Assembly (NCBI GenBank): GCA_963969495.1
Contig: OZ018317.1
Coordinates: forward strand, 31,814,503-31,878,502
DNA from: Ceratothoa steindachneri
Lineage: Eukaryota; Arthropoda; Malacostraca; Isopoda; Cymothoidae
DNA length: 64,000 nt
Direction of reading: 5' to 3'
A program made the position numbers and the translations under genes. Of this stretch, positions 1 through 10,753 are shown in pieces. Under the pieces are notes generated by a model. That model saw nothing but the letters and a program-made list of their open reading frames with translations, did not search any database and had not been told where the DNA came from. The first letter of the stretch is position 1. Every line of letters begins with the position of its first letter.

Positions 1-483
1 AAATTCATAATGACATATGGACTCTTACTTTCTATAGTGATCTACCTCAACGTGTTCATGGTTGGATTTTACTCAGTTTTGTTGGCCATGGTCATATTTT
101 AAATATCAATAAACCTTTCAGTGCCATTCATGTTTTAATTGAGGTCGAAATGAATTCATGGACTTAATCTCATTAATCCAACATCAAATGGTACATGTGC
201 ATTTAGGAACAAATCCATAAATCAAACACACGTGCACATAAACCACAGACATGTGTAAGTACCCCTTATTTGCTTTGATACATGATTCACTAAATATGCG
301 CACATAGTTGCTCACGTATGAGAGCACGATGTGGAAATGTGCACACAAATGTGTGCACATGAGCACACATATTATATCCATTTTTTTGCCAATTAAACTT
401 GGTTCGAGCAATAAATATTTTGGTAGAGTCTAAAATTCCCTCAAAAAAATGTCTGCAAAAAAACCACCGATCCTTTACTCAAA
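1..483. other. AT-rich non-genic sequence
   Basis: No coding signal is visible. The stretch is AT-rich with scattered GTGCACAT-like words between about 220 and 370, including a short inverted repeat listed separately. Open frames here are short and have no recognisable domain. Confidence 0.5.
337..360. repeat. Short perfect inverted repeat
   Basis: ATGTGCACACA and TGTGTGCACAT are perfect 11-bp reverse complements separated by two bases. They sit in a run of CA/TG-rich words, so this may only be a by-product of a decayed alternating purine-pyrimidine repeat. Confidence 0.7.
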
Positions 484-484
484 G

Positions 485-672
485 CTCTCTCTCTCTCTCT
501 CACTCACTCTCACTCACTCTATCTATCTATCTCTACCTTTCTATTCATCTTTATATCTATCTATCTCACATAGAGATAGATAGAGTAAGAGTGAAAAGAG
601 AGAGTTAGTGTGAGAGAGAGCGAAAAGAGAGAGTGCGATAAAAAGAGATAGAGGGAGAGACAGAGTCAGCTA
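485..672. repeat. Compound microsatellite with mirrored pyrimidine and purine halves
   Basis: The left half (about 485-570) is CT-rich on the plus strand with CTCT, CACT and ATCT runs. The right half (about 575-670) is GA-rich with GATA, GAGA and GAGT runs. The two halves are approximate reverse complements around about 573, so one strand could fold on itself over nearly 190 bases. Confidence 0.8.
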
Positions 673-1317
673 GAGTGAGTGAAAGGAAATACACGTAGAA
701 TAACATCTAGCGTCGTCAAAGGGATAAATAAAAAAGTTTTAATTGCCTTTATGAGGTTAAACTCTCATCATTAACTCGGAATATTAAGTTGTGGCAGTGC
801 TCACGTCTCTGTTTGTATTTCTGCTTGCGTACAGGTTTTTCTTTCGTATTGCACATGATGTGCATACGAATTTGTAGGTATTTGCATATTTACATTACCA
901 TTTCCCACTAGAGAACAATTAGCCATATCTGTATTTTCTTCCAATGTAATCGATTTTAATAAAGAAAACTTTCTTGCCAATCTTAAGGGCTTACAAATCA
1001 AACTCTCGTATTATATAAAATTGAAAAGTCTATAAAACTAATAAAGAAGCTAAAAAACGAGATCATAGCACCACTCACCAAATTTTTTAACAAATCTTTA
1101 TAAGACGGTATTGTTCCTTAACTCTTTAAGTTAGCAAATTTTTAAAACGGGGGAGGGAGAGATCCCACAATTTATAGTCTTATTAATTTAACGTTGGTTC
1201 TTGGTAAACTTTTATTCAATTATGAGAGAAAAAATCATGTTTAACGAATTAGCGAGAATTTTTCACGATATGACGGAAAAATATGATCGTCATTAATTCG
1301 TAGACAATACCTAAGTT
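673..1317. other. Non-genic sequence, nothing recognised
   Basis: AT-rich sequence with no domain, repeat or RNA signal that I could support. The minus-strand open frame at 801-1001 has no recognisable motif. Confidence 0.4.
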
Positions 1318-2700
1318 TAAAAAGGCGTTCGATTCGGTTCAGCATAAGACACTTTTGGAGAAGTTTGGACCGTACTGGTTAAGAGATAGCCTATTGCAAT
1401 GGATCGAGAACAGGCTTACAAACCGTAAACAAAGAGAAGTGATAAATGGAGAATCGTCTCACTGGGCCAAAGACACTAGCAGCGTACCTCAGGGGCCAGT
1501 CTTAAGTCCTGTATTATTCGTTATCTTCGTAAACGACTTGATTCAAGACTATTAAGTAAGGTTGCTAAGTCCACAGAAAATACGAAGCTGGGTCATATAC
1601 ATGGCATTGTATATGACACAGTGATATTTTTGATGCAGTTAGAGAGTTTTTATTGTTTTATCGTATAAATATGTGTTTAAATTGTAGTAATATATGGGGT
1701 CGTCTTCGGTGGCGAGCACTCACTCCAGGCTAGACCTGAATGCCGCGCCTACATTCCGGAGGAAGTCCTTTCTTATGCTGGCCCACACACGGTTGACGGA
1801 GGACTTGTCGTTGACGATGTTGTAGCGGACCTAGCAGGCCTTAGTCTTACATGTGCGTACACGCTGTAGTCGAAGGGATTGAGGTCAAGGGAGTGCGGCA
1901 GCCAAAATTCATTCGACCAGAAGTTCATGTTTGACCCCAACTTCTCTTCCATCTCGACACACCCATAAAAATTGGAAAGACGTTTTAAAGACACTTGCTG
2001 GAAAAGTAGAAGCTAAAGTTTGTAAGATGGAACTTTTTCTATCACACACGTAAAGATATAAAAACGAGTTTAACAGAATTTTTGCAAAACCGGGTAGCAG
2101 AAATACAGCAAGGGTTAAAAGAGATATTCAATATGTCTGTGCTATGACAGGTAAATTGAAGCTTAATATGGGCAACGGAATGCACATCGGCTCTCAAAAT
2201 GAAAACCATGATTTTTACTTTAAGTGGACATCAATTAGAAAACGGAGTCACAAGAACGAGATCACGGTGTATTAAATCGAGCCACTTCATTTTTAAATAT
2301 CTGCGTCCAAATAGAACATTAATTTTTGCGAGAAATTTCGAATATAAAAGAAATAGTACTTCCATTCTTCAAATCAATTTTGCATCCATAGCTGGAATAT
2401 GCAGCTAAGTTCTGTTATATGCAAGAGGTTATCGCCACATTGGATAGAGTACAGCAAAGGGCAACAAAGATCATTCCGGAGCCGCGAAGCAAACTTCAGG
2501 AGTACAGAATTACAGAAGTGAAATTACTGTCGCTTGAAAATAGGCCCCTTCGCAGTTATGAATTAAAATTAAAGCGTTATCAGACGAATATAATGGATAA
2601 TATTTTCACTTATAAAATCGTGTCAACTTGGAACTCTCTTACAGGTAATATAGTTCTAAAAATAAATTGAACGAACATCTATTTAATTATGAAAACATTC
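1318..2700 (+). mobile_element. CR1-like LINE remnant (reverse transcriptase pieces)
   Basis: Decayed non-LTR reverse transcriptase. The frame from about 1322 reads KAFDSVQHKTLLEKF, then WIENRLTNRKQREVING and a VPQG-VLSPVLFVIFVNDL block, which are the fingers and palm blocks of CR1/Jockey-type enzymes. The following FADD block is ruined: near 1555 the frame reads SKVAKST, then NTKLGH. After an interruption the same protein resumes at about 2130, with GNGMHIGSQNENHDFYF near 2170. It ends with LDRVQQRATKIIPEPR and STWNSLTGNIVL (2440-2660), the usual thumb and C-terminal blocks. Frameshifts, stops and the lost catalytic pair make it inactive. The exact clade is inferred from block wording only. 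Confidence 0.75.
1680..2040 (-). mobile_element. Tc1/mariner-type transposase C-terminal fragment inside the CR1-like LINE
   Basis: On the minus strand, about 1994 down to 1700, the frame reads FWLPHSLDLNPFDYSVYAHV, matching the W-P-x-SPDLNPLDYSVW block around the last catalytic Asp of mariner-like transposases. After a one-base frame change it continues VRYNIVNDKSSVNRVW and DFLRNVGAAFRSSLE, the typical C-terminal end. Proline of SPDL is replaced by Leu, and a frameshift and a stop are present. The fragment separates two halves of the CR1-like reverse transcriptase, so it was inserted later. No terminal repeats were found. Confidence 0.7.
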
Positions 2701-2846
2701 CTAATAAAATCATAGAATCAAGTTTGATTTTCTATACTCTAAAGGTTATCCAAGACCTCCATACTTTACCACTTTCTCTACAATTATCGATAGAGTGGAC
2801 CTAAGAGTCTTTGCTGGTCTTGGTTCTATAATTATCTAAAAAAATT

Positions 2847-2969
2847 TACACTGAATATTCTTTTAAATTTGCCTTCGATAGTATCCAAGTTTCATTTCTT
2901 AGAAAGAGCGGCTTATAAATATTATGAGGAAAGTAGTGTGAATTTGAAGGAAGGATGCGTCCAAAACTA
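2847..2969. repeat. Left terminal inverted repeat of the Tc1-like element
   Basis: Pairs with 4182-4296. The inner 17 bp at 2953-2969 are identical to the reverse complement of 4182-4198, and 2872-2900 matches the reverse complement of about 4248-4277 with few differences. Confidence 0.75.
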
Positions 2970-3229
2970 ATGATGGATAACATATCTTTGAGTTTGAACA
3001 TAAAGAAATCGTAATGTATGGCTGGCAACAATGTTCCAAGTGTATTGTAAACCGTTGCAGATGTTGATACTCATTGATCAGAATGGTGAGACGAGTAAAA
3101 GTGACAAATCTTTGAAAGAGAAGGTTGTCCAATGGGATAGTGTCTGAATGACAATGTCAAATTGAGGCATTGTAATCAGTCAAAAAGTGTGATTTTACGC
3201 CTAAAAAAACTGTATTAAGATACCGTGAC

Positions 3230-4110
3230 CTGCTACTCGAGCAAAGAAAGATCTCTGCAACGAATGTCGATGAAAGACAGATTTGAGCCGGCCACCGATA
3301 TTTCACATCAAGCTTTCGAGAACCTGAACTTGACTGTGTCTCGCTAGACTTTCTCACGTCGCTTAAGGGAGGTACTCATGTCACACCTCAATGCTTAGAA
3401 ACTACTCATATGTAAATGTAAGGAATCACAAATAAGTAAAGAGAATAAAGGGGCTAGATTTATCTTGCTACTGAGCATGTCCTGTGGAGTAGTGAAAAGT
3501 GGCAAAGAGTTATTTTCAGCGACCATATCAAATTTAATTTGTTCGGGTTGGATGAGAAGTATTATGTAAGGCGGTTAAATTCAGAGGTCTGAGAATTATG
3601 TTGCAGGGCATGTTTTCAAGCGCATGTGTCTCTCTCCCGATTGCATATGCTTCTTCGTGGATAAATACGAATTTTCTTCGCTCTGATTGTCAGAATTAGC
3701 TATATCTAAATTCTTGCCATGCTTAGTTATTATGTCGTTTACGCGGCAAAGTCAACGCTGAGGTATACAAGAATCTGCTTTAAGAACATGTGATCTCCTC
3801 TCTCCACACATCGAAAGAACGTGAGCTTGTTTTCATGCAGGACAATACAACAGCAAAGACGGTGAAGCAGTTCTTGAATACTGAATTTATCGACGTATTT
3901 AACTTAAATACCCAGGGCTCTTATTCAAACCGATAGAAACCCTATGGAAGATATTCAGTGAGAAGTTTATGGATCGTAAACCGACGAAGGGAAAAGATTG
4001 GAAGAAAAATGGAATCAAATAACGCCCGAACATTGCGACAAATTTGTTAAGTCCTGCGCTTAAAATGTAATTAATTTATTAAAAATAAGGGCCTGCCTGT
4101 TTCTTATTAA
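3230..4110 (+). pseudogene. Tc1-like transposase pseudogene
   Basis: Fragments of a Tc1-family DDE transposase in several frames. At about 3425 the frame reads RNHK, then VKRIKG. At about 3498 WQRVIFSDHIKFNLFGLDEK follows, the first catalytic Asp block (usually FSDE-KFNLFG). At about 3829 VFMQDNTTAKTVKQFL is the second Asp block (usually QQDNDPKHT). The third block is degenerate around 3925. Near 4085 KNKGLPVSY resembles the usual C-terminal end. The Glu after the first Asp is lost (SDH for SDE) and there are many stops, so the protein is dead. Confidence 0.7.
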
Positions 4111-4181
4111 TATTTTGTTCAATCGCTTATGAGATAATTATGTTGCGTTCTGGTTAATACTGAATTTATATTTAGCGTTCC

Positions 4182-4296
4182 TAGTTTTGGACGCATCCAT
4201 TATTCCAATACCCATTTCTCTCATGACTTTGGATCTGCTATTCTCTGAAATGAAACTTGACACTATCGGAGGCAACTTTCCAAGATTACTCTGTGC
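4182..4296. repeat. Right terminal inverted repeat of the Tc1-like element
   Basis: Reverse complement of the left arm, with indels in the middle of the arm. TAGTTTTGGACGCATCC at 4182-4198 is the conserved inner core. Confidence 0.75.
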
Positions 4297-4311
4297 AATG
4301 TCAAATATTTT

Positions 4312-4316
<5 letters not shown>

Positions 4317-4378
<62 letters not shown>
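4317..4378. repeat. (AT)n microsatellite
   Basis: About 30 uninterrupted AT dinucleotides immediately right of the Tc1-like element. Confidence 0.95.
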
Positions 4379-4381
<3 letters not shown>

Positions 4382-5474
4382 TATTTTGTTCTCTAGTTTT
4401 GGCCGTTACTATATGTGTCTCTTTCCCTAAGTGGCATTTGTTCACATGCTTTCATTCTCTACCTCCAAATTTCCCAATCCGGACGCAATTAATGGGAAGA
4501 TCGGTTTTGCCTTAATAACCTCTTTCCTGCTTGTAATGGGCTGACCACCTACCTGCGGCCGTTCTACCTCGTTGGCTGCCATTTCAAAGAAAAGTCTCGG
4601 GTCCCGTTTCTGGGTCTTCCATAACGGATCTGCAGATCTTGGCTGTCCTGTCAACGATTAATACGACCTAGTAAATAAATCCAACCTGATCCCCCACCTC
4701 TCTGACGACTCAATTGGGAGCTGCGGCCTTTGCGGGTTAACCAGTCTACTATGCAAGTTCTGGTCGGTGTGCGTCACTGCACAAGTGAGAATACTAATCT
4801 TTAAAGAACCCAAGGTGGAGACCTGAAAAGTCCGAAAACACGAGATGGGAGAGGCGAGCGTGGCTAGAAGCAGAATATAGCCCACCAACCTTTTCTTATT
4901 CTTCCAGTGTTCGCAAATTCCGAGATTTCGATTGATAAGAAAGCTTTCAAACTAAAAAAGATCAAAATTTTATATTACATCCCTAAAAGAATATTCTAGC
5001 CCTACCTTGGTGGTAGATGAGACGAAGTGTTCTGTGACAGAACCACTCAGACTGGAGGAAGGGATCTCCTCCGCCATTTATCGTCGGAGCAACCTTAGGG
5101 CTACTCCACTTCTGTGACGGAGTCACCACAGGGCCTCCCTCAACATTTTTCCAGCAGACAGAGCGTTTCTCCTTTTCCATTACTGCGGGGTTCAGGAGCT
5201 CCCCCCCTTACTCAAATTTGGAGAGATGCCTCTAGGGTACTCTCCAATTGCGGCAGGTCATCATTTTCTTTCTCAGGAGCCCTTAAAGACCACCGCGAGA
5301 CGGATGAAGCGGCTAATTGGGTTCCAGGGACCTCTGATGGGAACAGGCAAACCACCTCAACCTCTTTAGAGGAATAAAAGGCATCGTGGTCCCTTGGGCC
5401 TTATCGAGACACTTCGTTGACCCAAGTTCGTCATTTTTAAGGGAGTCGGTGGACCCGCTCCTCCATTCTTTCCA

Positions 5475-6900
5475 ATGGAGATCGGCATGCCGGCCTCAAT
5501 GGAGTTCGTGACGGGCCATAGGCCCAATGAGTCCCCAGTTAGAATACCTGGCACCTTAATGAGGGGGTGGCCACTCGAAGACCCATCCCGAGGTGGATAC
5601 AATCTCGAAAGTTTACAACCCAATGTGCTAGGGGATTCCTCGAAGGCAAACTGGGGCTTGGTACTAGACACCGAACCTGAGTCCTCCCATGCTCAAGGTT
5701 CTCCTGAGGTGGCCCGGAGCCCCGATGATTCACAAGGAGAGGAAGGACGTCATCTCCTACTTGTTGCCCCATTGCCGTCCAAGATCATCTCCATTTCTGA
5801 GAAGGATCTGGTTAATGCTGGTCCTTCCGGCATTGTGGCTACTTCCCGGTGTGGAGAGAATCGGTTTCACTACCTGCCCTCCTCTACAAAATGAAAAGGA
5901 AAAGTAAGAAAAATAGGCTTCTATACCTCGATGGAGGCTATGGAGACGGACGTTGTTTCAAACTACAAGGCCAAGCCAGGCAGATATGGTTCCTTGGCGC
6001 TTCCGTATAAGGAAACCTAGAAAAAGAACAAAAAGTATAATGCTACTACAGTAAGCGGAGCCTCGATTACGCCTAGAACTTTGATTGTGAGACTACCTGA
6101 CCTCTTTGAGTCCGATGGCTTCAAACGCTCTTTAGTTATCCACTGCACTGATGGTGACATGTTGGCGAAAGGCTAGATTTTCATTATGGAAACACATTAG
6201 CTAAGTTAACTGGCTGAGAGCCGAATGTAACCTGTTTGTCGGACAGGAGCCGTTTGGCGAATGCGGGAGACCTTTCGGGGGGCGGTTATTATTAGTGGTA
6301 TTCGGACACCCAATGGCTAATCGGTGAAAGTGACACTGCACTCTCCTATTAATTTTGTGAAATGGGTGGTTTATGCGACGGTACTCGTGGACTACTCCTT
6401 GGAAGAGATTATCGAGGAGCTTGCTTACCAAAGAGTGGTCAAGGTTTAACGTATGATGAGAAAACATGGAGTGAGGCTCAAGGTTCCCCTGCACTCTTTA
6501 GGCTGCGTATTGAATCTCATTTCGCTAGGCTTAGGAATTGGTCCTTTTGCGCTCAGTGCAACCTGGGACGCTCTATGCCTCAATTGTTAAGCAGTCACCC
6601 TCTCCTCCTGGCCCATCCAGGAATACGAGTACGGTCGCTTCCTCGCTAATTTGGAAACCTAATGTGGGTTCTACCCAAATGGGTGCTGCTTAGTAGAGCT
6701 GGCGACTTAAAGGGATCACACGAATCCTCGGTTAAAACCAGGGGTCGCCCTTTCGCTCGTGTAACCGTTTTCAGTAAGGAGAAATAGCCGCGCGCCTCCA
6801 CCGAGTCGTTAGAATCACAGCACGCAAACACCCTAAAGATGGTTGTAAGACCGTCTTCGGTGACTTCGAAAGCTGTCACTTTAAAGGAAGAGATTACTAA
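5475..6900 (+). pseudogene. ORF1 (gag-like) of the I-like LINE, broken
   Basis: A 139-codon open stretch starts at 5475 and ends at 5894. After frame changes the protein-like reading continues as KAKPGRYGSLALP (about 5970), VSGASITPRTLIVRLPDLFE (about 6050) and SDGFKRSLVIHCTDGDML (about 6110). Near 6375 it reads VVYATVLVDYSLEEIIEELA, then KVPLHSLGCVLNL. This is the order found in LINE ORF1 proteins that bind element RNA and carry C-terminal CCHC knuckles. The knuckles survive only as a CLNC near 6580 and scattered Cys codons afterwards. Frameshifts and stops make it non-functional. The role is from the family; the assignment rests on motif order. Confidence 0.6.
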
Positions 6901-7259
6901 GGGGGACTCGTATCACATTCCTCCACCCAAGGATAGAGCGGGCGAGTGGAAGATGCGGGAACCTTCAAAAGAAGCATCAGCGCTTCTGAAATCCCCCCCC
7001 CCTCTTAAATCTTTTGAGGGGAGGAAGGAAAATCCCACATGCTTAGCCCAATATGCCCCATTAAATCTTCCTTATATACGGCCAACATCCTCTGAAGTTC
7101 TGCCACCAGGAAGCATACGGCCATTTCTGAGAAGGTCTTCTTCTCGAAGAGGCCCCTTTGCCCGTATCTCCTCCGAGCTAGGTCTGGAAAGCATATTCCT
7201 TCAATGAAATTTCTATGGAATCTGAGCCAAATGTGAGGAGCTGGGGAGGTTTGTATCCT

Positions 7260-7750
7260 CCCGTTGCCCGTTAGTTGTCTATCTACAGGTACCATGCTGG
7301 GCGTATCCACACACTATGGGATAGGAGTGGGGCAGGAGGATACACAATTTACACCCACCATGAGGTCTTCGTTCTTCTATCCGCTATAAATACTTCTTTT
7401 CTGACAATGACATGGAATAGAAGGTAAACTGTTATCACTACTTACATTCCACCGTCTGCCAACCTCGACGTGGGAACTTCCGCTACGTCTTGGCACAGTT
7501 TCCGCCGCTCTTACTCCTCCACGGCGATCGGAACGTTAAGGACACCATCTGGGTTGCTAAGTTGATCGACGAGTTGGATATAGGTGTCCAAAATGTGAAT
7601 TAGTGCACGAATGGATGTTCAAGAACCGCTTCATTTTCCTGTCTCGATCTGTCCCACCTGTGCTTTCCGGATGCACAGCCTCATTTTGGTTGGGCGATGG
7701 TCGATGACTTTCATAGTAGTGACCAATTTGCTATTCAACTATAATTTTCT
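7260..7750 (+). pseudogene. APE-type endonuclease domain of the I-like LINE, broken
   Basis: Reads ITTYIPPSANLDVGTSATSW at about 7430, matching the Y-(I/L)-PPS strand of LINE endonucleases. About 7600-7740 reads CTNGCSRTASFSCLDLSHLC, then GWAMVDDFHSSDQFAIQL, corresponding to the family's FSAIDLT and DD-HGSDHFPI blocks. The catalytic His of SDH is Gln here. In an active element this domain nicks target DNA to prime reverse transcription. The N-terminal third could not be recognised. Confidence 0.65.
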
Positions 7751-8089
7751 GGGCCGCTGCCGCCTGAGAAAACAAATTAGTGGTGGTTAGAGCGGGAGAT
7801 ATTGGCCACATATCGAGAAATGACTGATTTCTCAATCCAAGTCGAGGAGTTTAGGTAGGTTAATGAGGCTGTTTAGTTCTTCTCCGGTAACCTTATCGCA
7901 GTGCGTCTAACTACTATTCTTAGAACGTTGGCTGTGTTGCATGCCTTCAACTTCCTTGGTGGTCTGCCAAGCGTGAAGCGGCCCTAAGACAAAAGCGAGA
8001 TGCTTGCATGCGCTATAAGTGCTGACCGAACCATTTAACTCTCGGTGAATTCTTTAAGCTAGCTCAAGGTTCCGGTACTTTACGAAGCA

Positions 8090-9290
8090 CGCCAGCTGCT
8101 CTTCTTGGCAGGCAGGTGTTTCTTCACTTAAAAGAAAGACCTCTCTTGCAGATGTGGGAAAGCGAGGTAAAAGGATTTGAGGAAAGTTCTCGCTGGACCC
8201 CCCCTCCCGTTCTTCAGCAGAACGGGACCCCACAAATTCTCTAACCTCCTGCTTGTGCAAGTTGACGGAAAAATTGGTAAATGTTAGCTTGCTTAACTTT
8301 TTCCCTTGACAGTGAAGGCCAACTATCTTAAGCAAATTGCGGCTTCAGCAAGTTCTACTCTAGATCGGATGCTCTGCTCTGGCTGGAAAAGCTACCTACG
8401 AGGTTTTCCTTCGTGGGCAACATTACGCTACGGTATTTTGCAATCTAAGGAGGGCCTATAATATAGCATGGTGATACTGTATCATGTACACTCTCCATAC
8501 GATGGGGGGAAAAGGAAAAACTCCTTATTTTAATTTTTATATTTCTGCGTGATCGTCGATTCTGCCTACGAGTGAGTAGAAGTATTTCCAGACTACCGTG
8601 GCAGGAAAAAGGCGTGCCGCAGTAAAGAGTCCTCAGTGTTAATTCTTTGCCATGAGCATTAACAGTAATATGTCTCCACTTCCGAAAGATGTTCCCGCTA
8701 TTGTCTACGTGGCTGATCTATTGATCTCTTTTGGTACGTTCAAGAACGAAAATCTGGAGCGTCGCCTCAGATACGCATTGAACCGCATGTCTTGTATGCC
8801 GAAACACACAGGTTTCGGTTTCAATTGGCCAAGTCTAAGGTAGTGCACTTCTGCCGTCACCCACGGCTTTACCCCAATTCAAACACGTTCGCCTGGAAGT
8901 GGTGGATTTGCACCGCTTCCTTGGTCTTGTTTTTCAGCGACCCCCTCACCTTGCAGGTCCATATTCGCAGCCTTAGCAACTCTTATATCCGCATCATGGA
9001 CATTCTTCCTTCCGTGACATTCAGCACTGGTGGTACCGATAGTGCTACTCTATCGGTCGGCTGTTTCATCGTTCATTTGTTTGCTCAAAGTTTACTACGT
9101 ATGCGAGTTTCGCCCATCCGCAGGCGAGTGTGAATTGCAGAAGTTAAAGGCAATCCAGCATACCGGTCTCAGTCTGATGACCGGTGCTTTCCGCACGTCC
9201 CCTATTAAGAGCCTTTTTGTCAGTGCCAGGAAGATTCCCCTTGCTCTACTCCGGGCATAGTGAATTATGCGATTGTACACGTGTGCCCGT
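8090..9290 (+). pseudogene. Reverse transcriptase domain of the I-like LINE, broken
   Basis: Upstream linker PPPVLQQNGTPQIL (about 8195), then YATVFCNLRRAYN (about 8432), the block with the first catalytic Asp, here Asn. About 8640 reads SFAMSINSN. About 8700 reads IVYVADLLIS, where families have YVDD, so the catalytic pair is damaged. TGFRFQLAKSKVVHFCR follows at about 8812. Near 9130 the thumb region reads ELQKLKAIQHTGLSLMTGAF, then RTSPIKSLFVSARKIPL, a very characteristic block of this LINE group. Frames change repeatedly. Confidence 0.75.
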
Positions 9291-9472
9291 CGTTTCCATC
9301 TGTTACCAATGACCCTTATTGATTCCGTGGCCGATTTTAACGATGCCTATGTCTTGTAACTCTCGAGCCGATTGTGCCTTTGGTTATGTCCAACATGCCA
9401 CCCTGGAGGGTATCACCTATGACTAATTAACACCATGCCTCTGCTCCCAAAGATCCCACAGCGCCGGACGTA

Positions 9473-9973
9473 ATGCGTTCGACCGTTTGGGAATACACTT
9501 CGTGTCACGTTGGATCCGTGCCAGTGTACACGTATAGCTACACGTCCGAAGAGGGGGTTGGTTTCCATGCCGTATCTCCTGTTTTAATTCGATGGGGCTC
9601 TACCAGGCGCTGCGTCTGTCTTCACTGGCGAACTGGTGCAATACACCGCTCGGTACGGGAGACAACACGTTGTGGTAAGTTCTTAGACGAAATTGTGGTT
9701 TATAGTGACTCACAAAGCGTCCTAAGTACTCTCGGTGCATTAGAATCTCCGCAGCCGCTGTTTCGAGGTATCTTTGATGCTACAGTTGTCTTGAGCCGGA
9801 CGAATGTCGAGATTATTTTGTGCTGGGTTCCTGGACATGTAGGGATTGCGGAAGAAGAGCGCGCGATGAAGACGCCGAAGAGTTCGGCACGATTGGGTGA
9901 GCAGACCAGCGTTTCACTCTTCCTCATACATTACAAGGCAGGAATCAGGGCAGCCCACCGTCCTGCCTGGTAA
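9473..9973 (+). pseudogene. RNase H domain of the I-like LINE
   Basis: The longest open stretch of the element (166 codons). It contains DEIVVYSDSQSVLSTL with the catalytic Asp, and CWVPGHVGIAEEERA, the typical VPGHVGI-GNE-AD block of LINE RNase H domains. The first catalytic Asp and Glu upstream were not recognised. Downstream, about 10150-10330, the reading LVHRRAGLLQLV and FWMRLISLIIFNAVFE fits the C-terminal tail of this element group. RNase H removes RNA from the RNA/cDNA hybrid in active elements. Confidence 0.75.
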
Positions 9974-10390
9974 AGAAGGTAGGAGTTGGCCGATGGGAAC
10001 TTAAAGTTGCCTGCTATCACATCCCAACTTTTCCCGTGGACCTACACCCCAATGACTCGCTGGCTTCAGGTTGATTTCTATTTCCGCTATTTGATGCAGC
10101 GCTCCCTTGACCTCCAGCGACGACTAATTTATCTCTTAGACTATTTTATACATTCTTGTTGAATGTGACAATCAGGGGATCTTTCCGCGCGTTATCTGGC
10201 CTAGTACATCGAAGAGCGGGTTTGCTACAGCTTGTTCCTTGGTCTTGGGATAGGTTCGCGGACTCATGGCCATTCTGGATGAGGTTGATTTCCTTAATTA
10301 TATTTAACGCTGTTTTTGAATGCATACTCGGCACCCGAGTTGAGGCGCTTCACTCTCCGAGGTCGGTTGTGCATCCTTTTTCTTGAATTT

Positions 10391-10753
10391 GTTTGGCTTA
10401 TTTTTTGTTTTGTTTTGGTTTGTCTTGTTTTTGCGTGTATTGTTTTATTCTGTCTTTTTGTTCCAAATGTAGCCTAATAATAGGATAAAACATAATTTCA
10501 GCGACTTATGCCCTTAGTGGATGTCGACAAATGGACGTTATATAAAAAAATAGCACTCTTTTCTTCCTACTTATATTTACTTTGCTATTTCTTTTATACA
10601 TATCTCTGTATGTATAAAATAATACCCCCTTGGTATGTATATAAATGGCTTTTTGAGGTACACCTCTTCCCCATTCTCTTTTTATCTCACCTTTTCGTAA
10701 ACGTATATATTTAATTAAATGAATTAATTGTATTGTTTAATTTTTATGTTCGC
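10391..10753. other. T-rich to AT-rich sequence, no gene
   Basis: Begins with a TTTTG/TTTGT-rich stretch (10391-10465) that may be the LINE 3' end or flank, followed by ordinary AT-rich sequence. The short open frame at 10508-10714 has no recognised motif. Confidence 0.4.

Larger units (their letters stand above)
2847..4296 (+). mobile_element. Tc1-like DNA transposon, inactive, with long terminal inverted repeats
   Basis: A 1.45-kb element bounded by imperfect inverted repeats of roughly 115-120 bp (2847-2969 and 4182-4296). The 17-bp core GGATGCGTCCAAAACTA is identical in both arms. A second strongly matching block, AAGTTTCATTTC, lies further out. Between the arms is a decayed transposase. 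Size and organisation fit Tc1-like transposons, whose terminal repeats range from about 20 to over 200 bp. Outer ends read TACACTG on the left and CTGTG on the right; a clean TA duplication is not obvious. The right end abuts an (AT)n run. Confidence 0.75.
4440..10390 (+). mobile_element. I-superfamily LINE, near full length, heavily mutated
   Basis: Base composition changes abruptly from AT-rich to mixed at about 4440 and back at about 10390. Within this block, pieces of every expected protein occur in order on the plus strand: an ORF1-like region, an APE-type endonuclease, a reverse transcriptase, an RNase H and a degenerate C-terminal tail. An RNase H downstream of the RT, with the GAFRTSP block between them, is typical of I-like and related elements. 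Stops and frameshifts occur every few dozen codons, so this is an old copy. The 5' boundary and the first ~1 kb (4440-5470, no recognised domain) are inferred from composition. A short TAATAATA at about 10474 may be a remnant of a TAA-type tail. Confidence 0.8.

Noticed and set aside
8054..8335. 93-codon minus-strand frame as a gene
   Set aside because: The plus strand encodes the recognisable linker before the LINE reverse transcriptase, so this is its antisense shadow.
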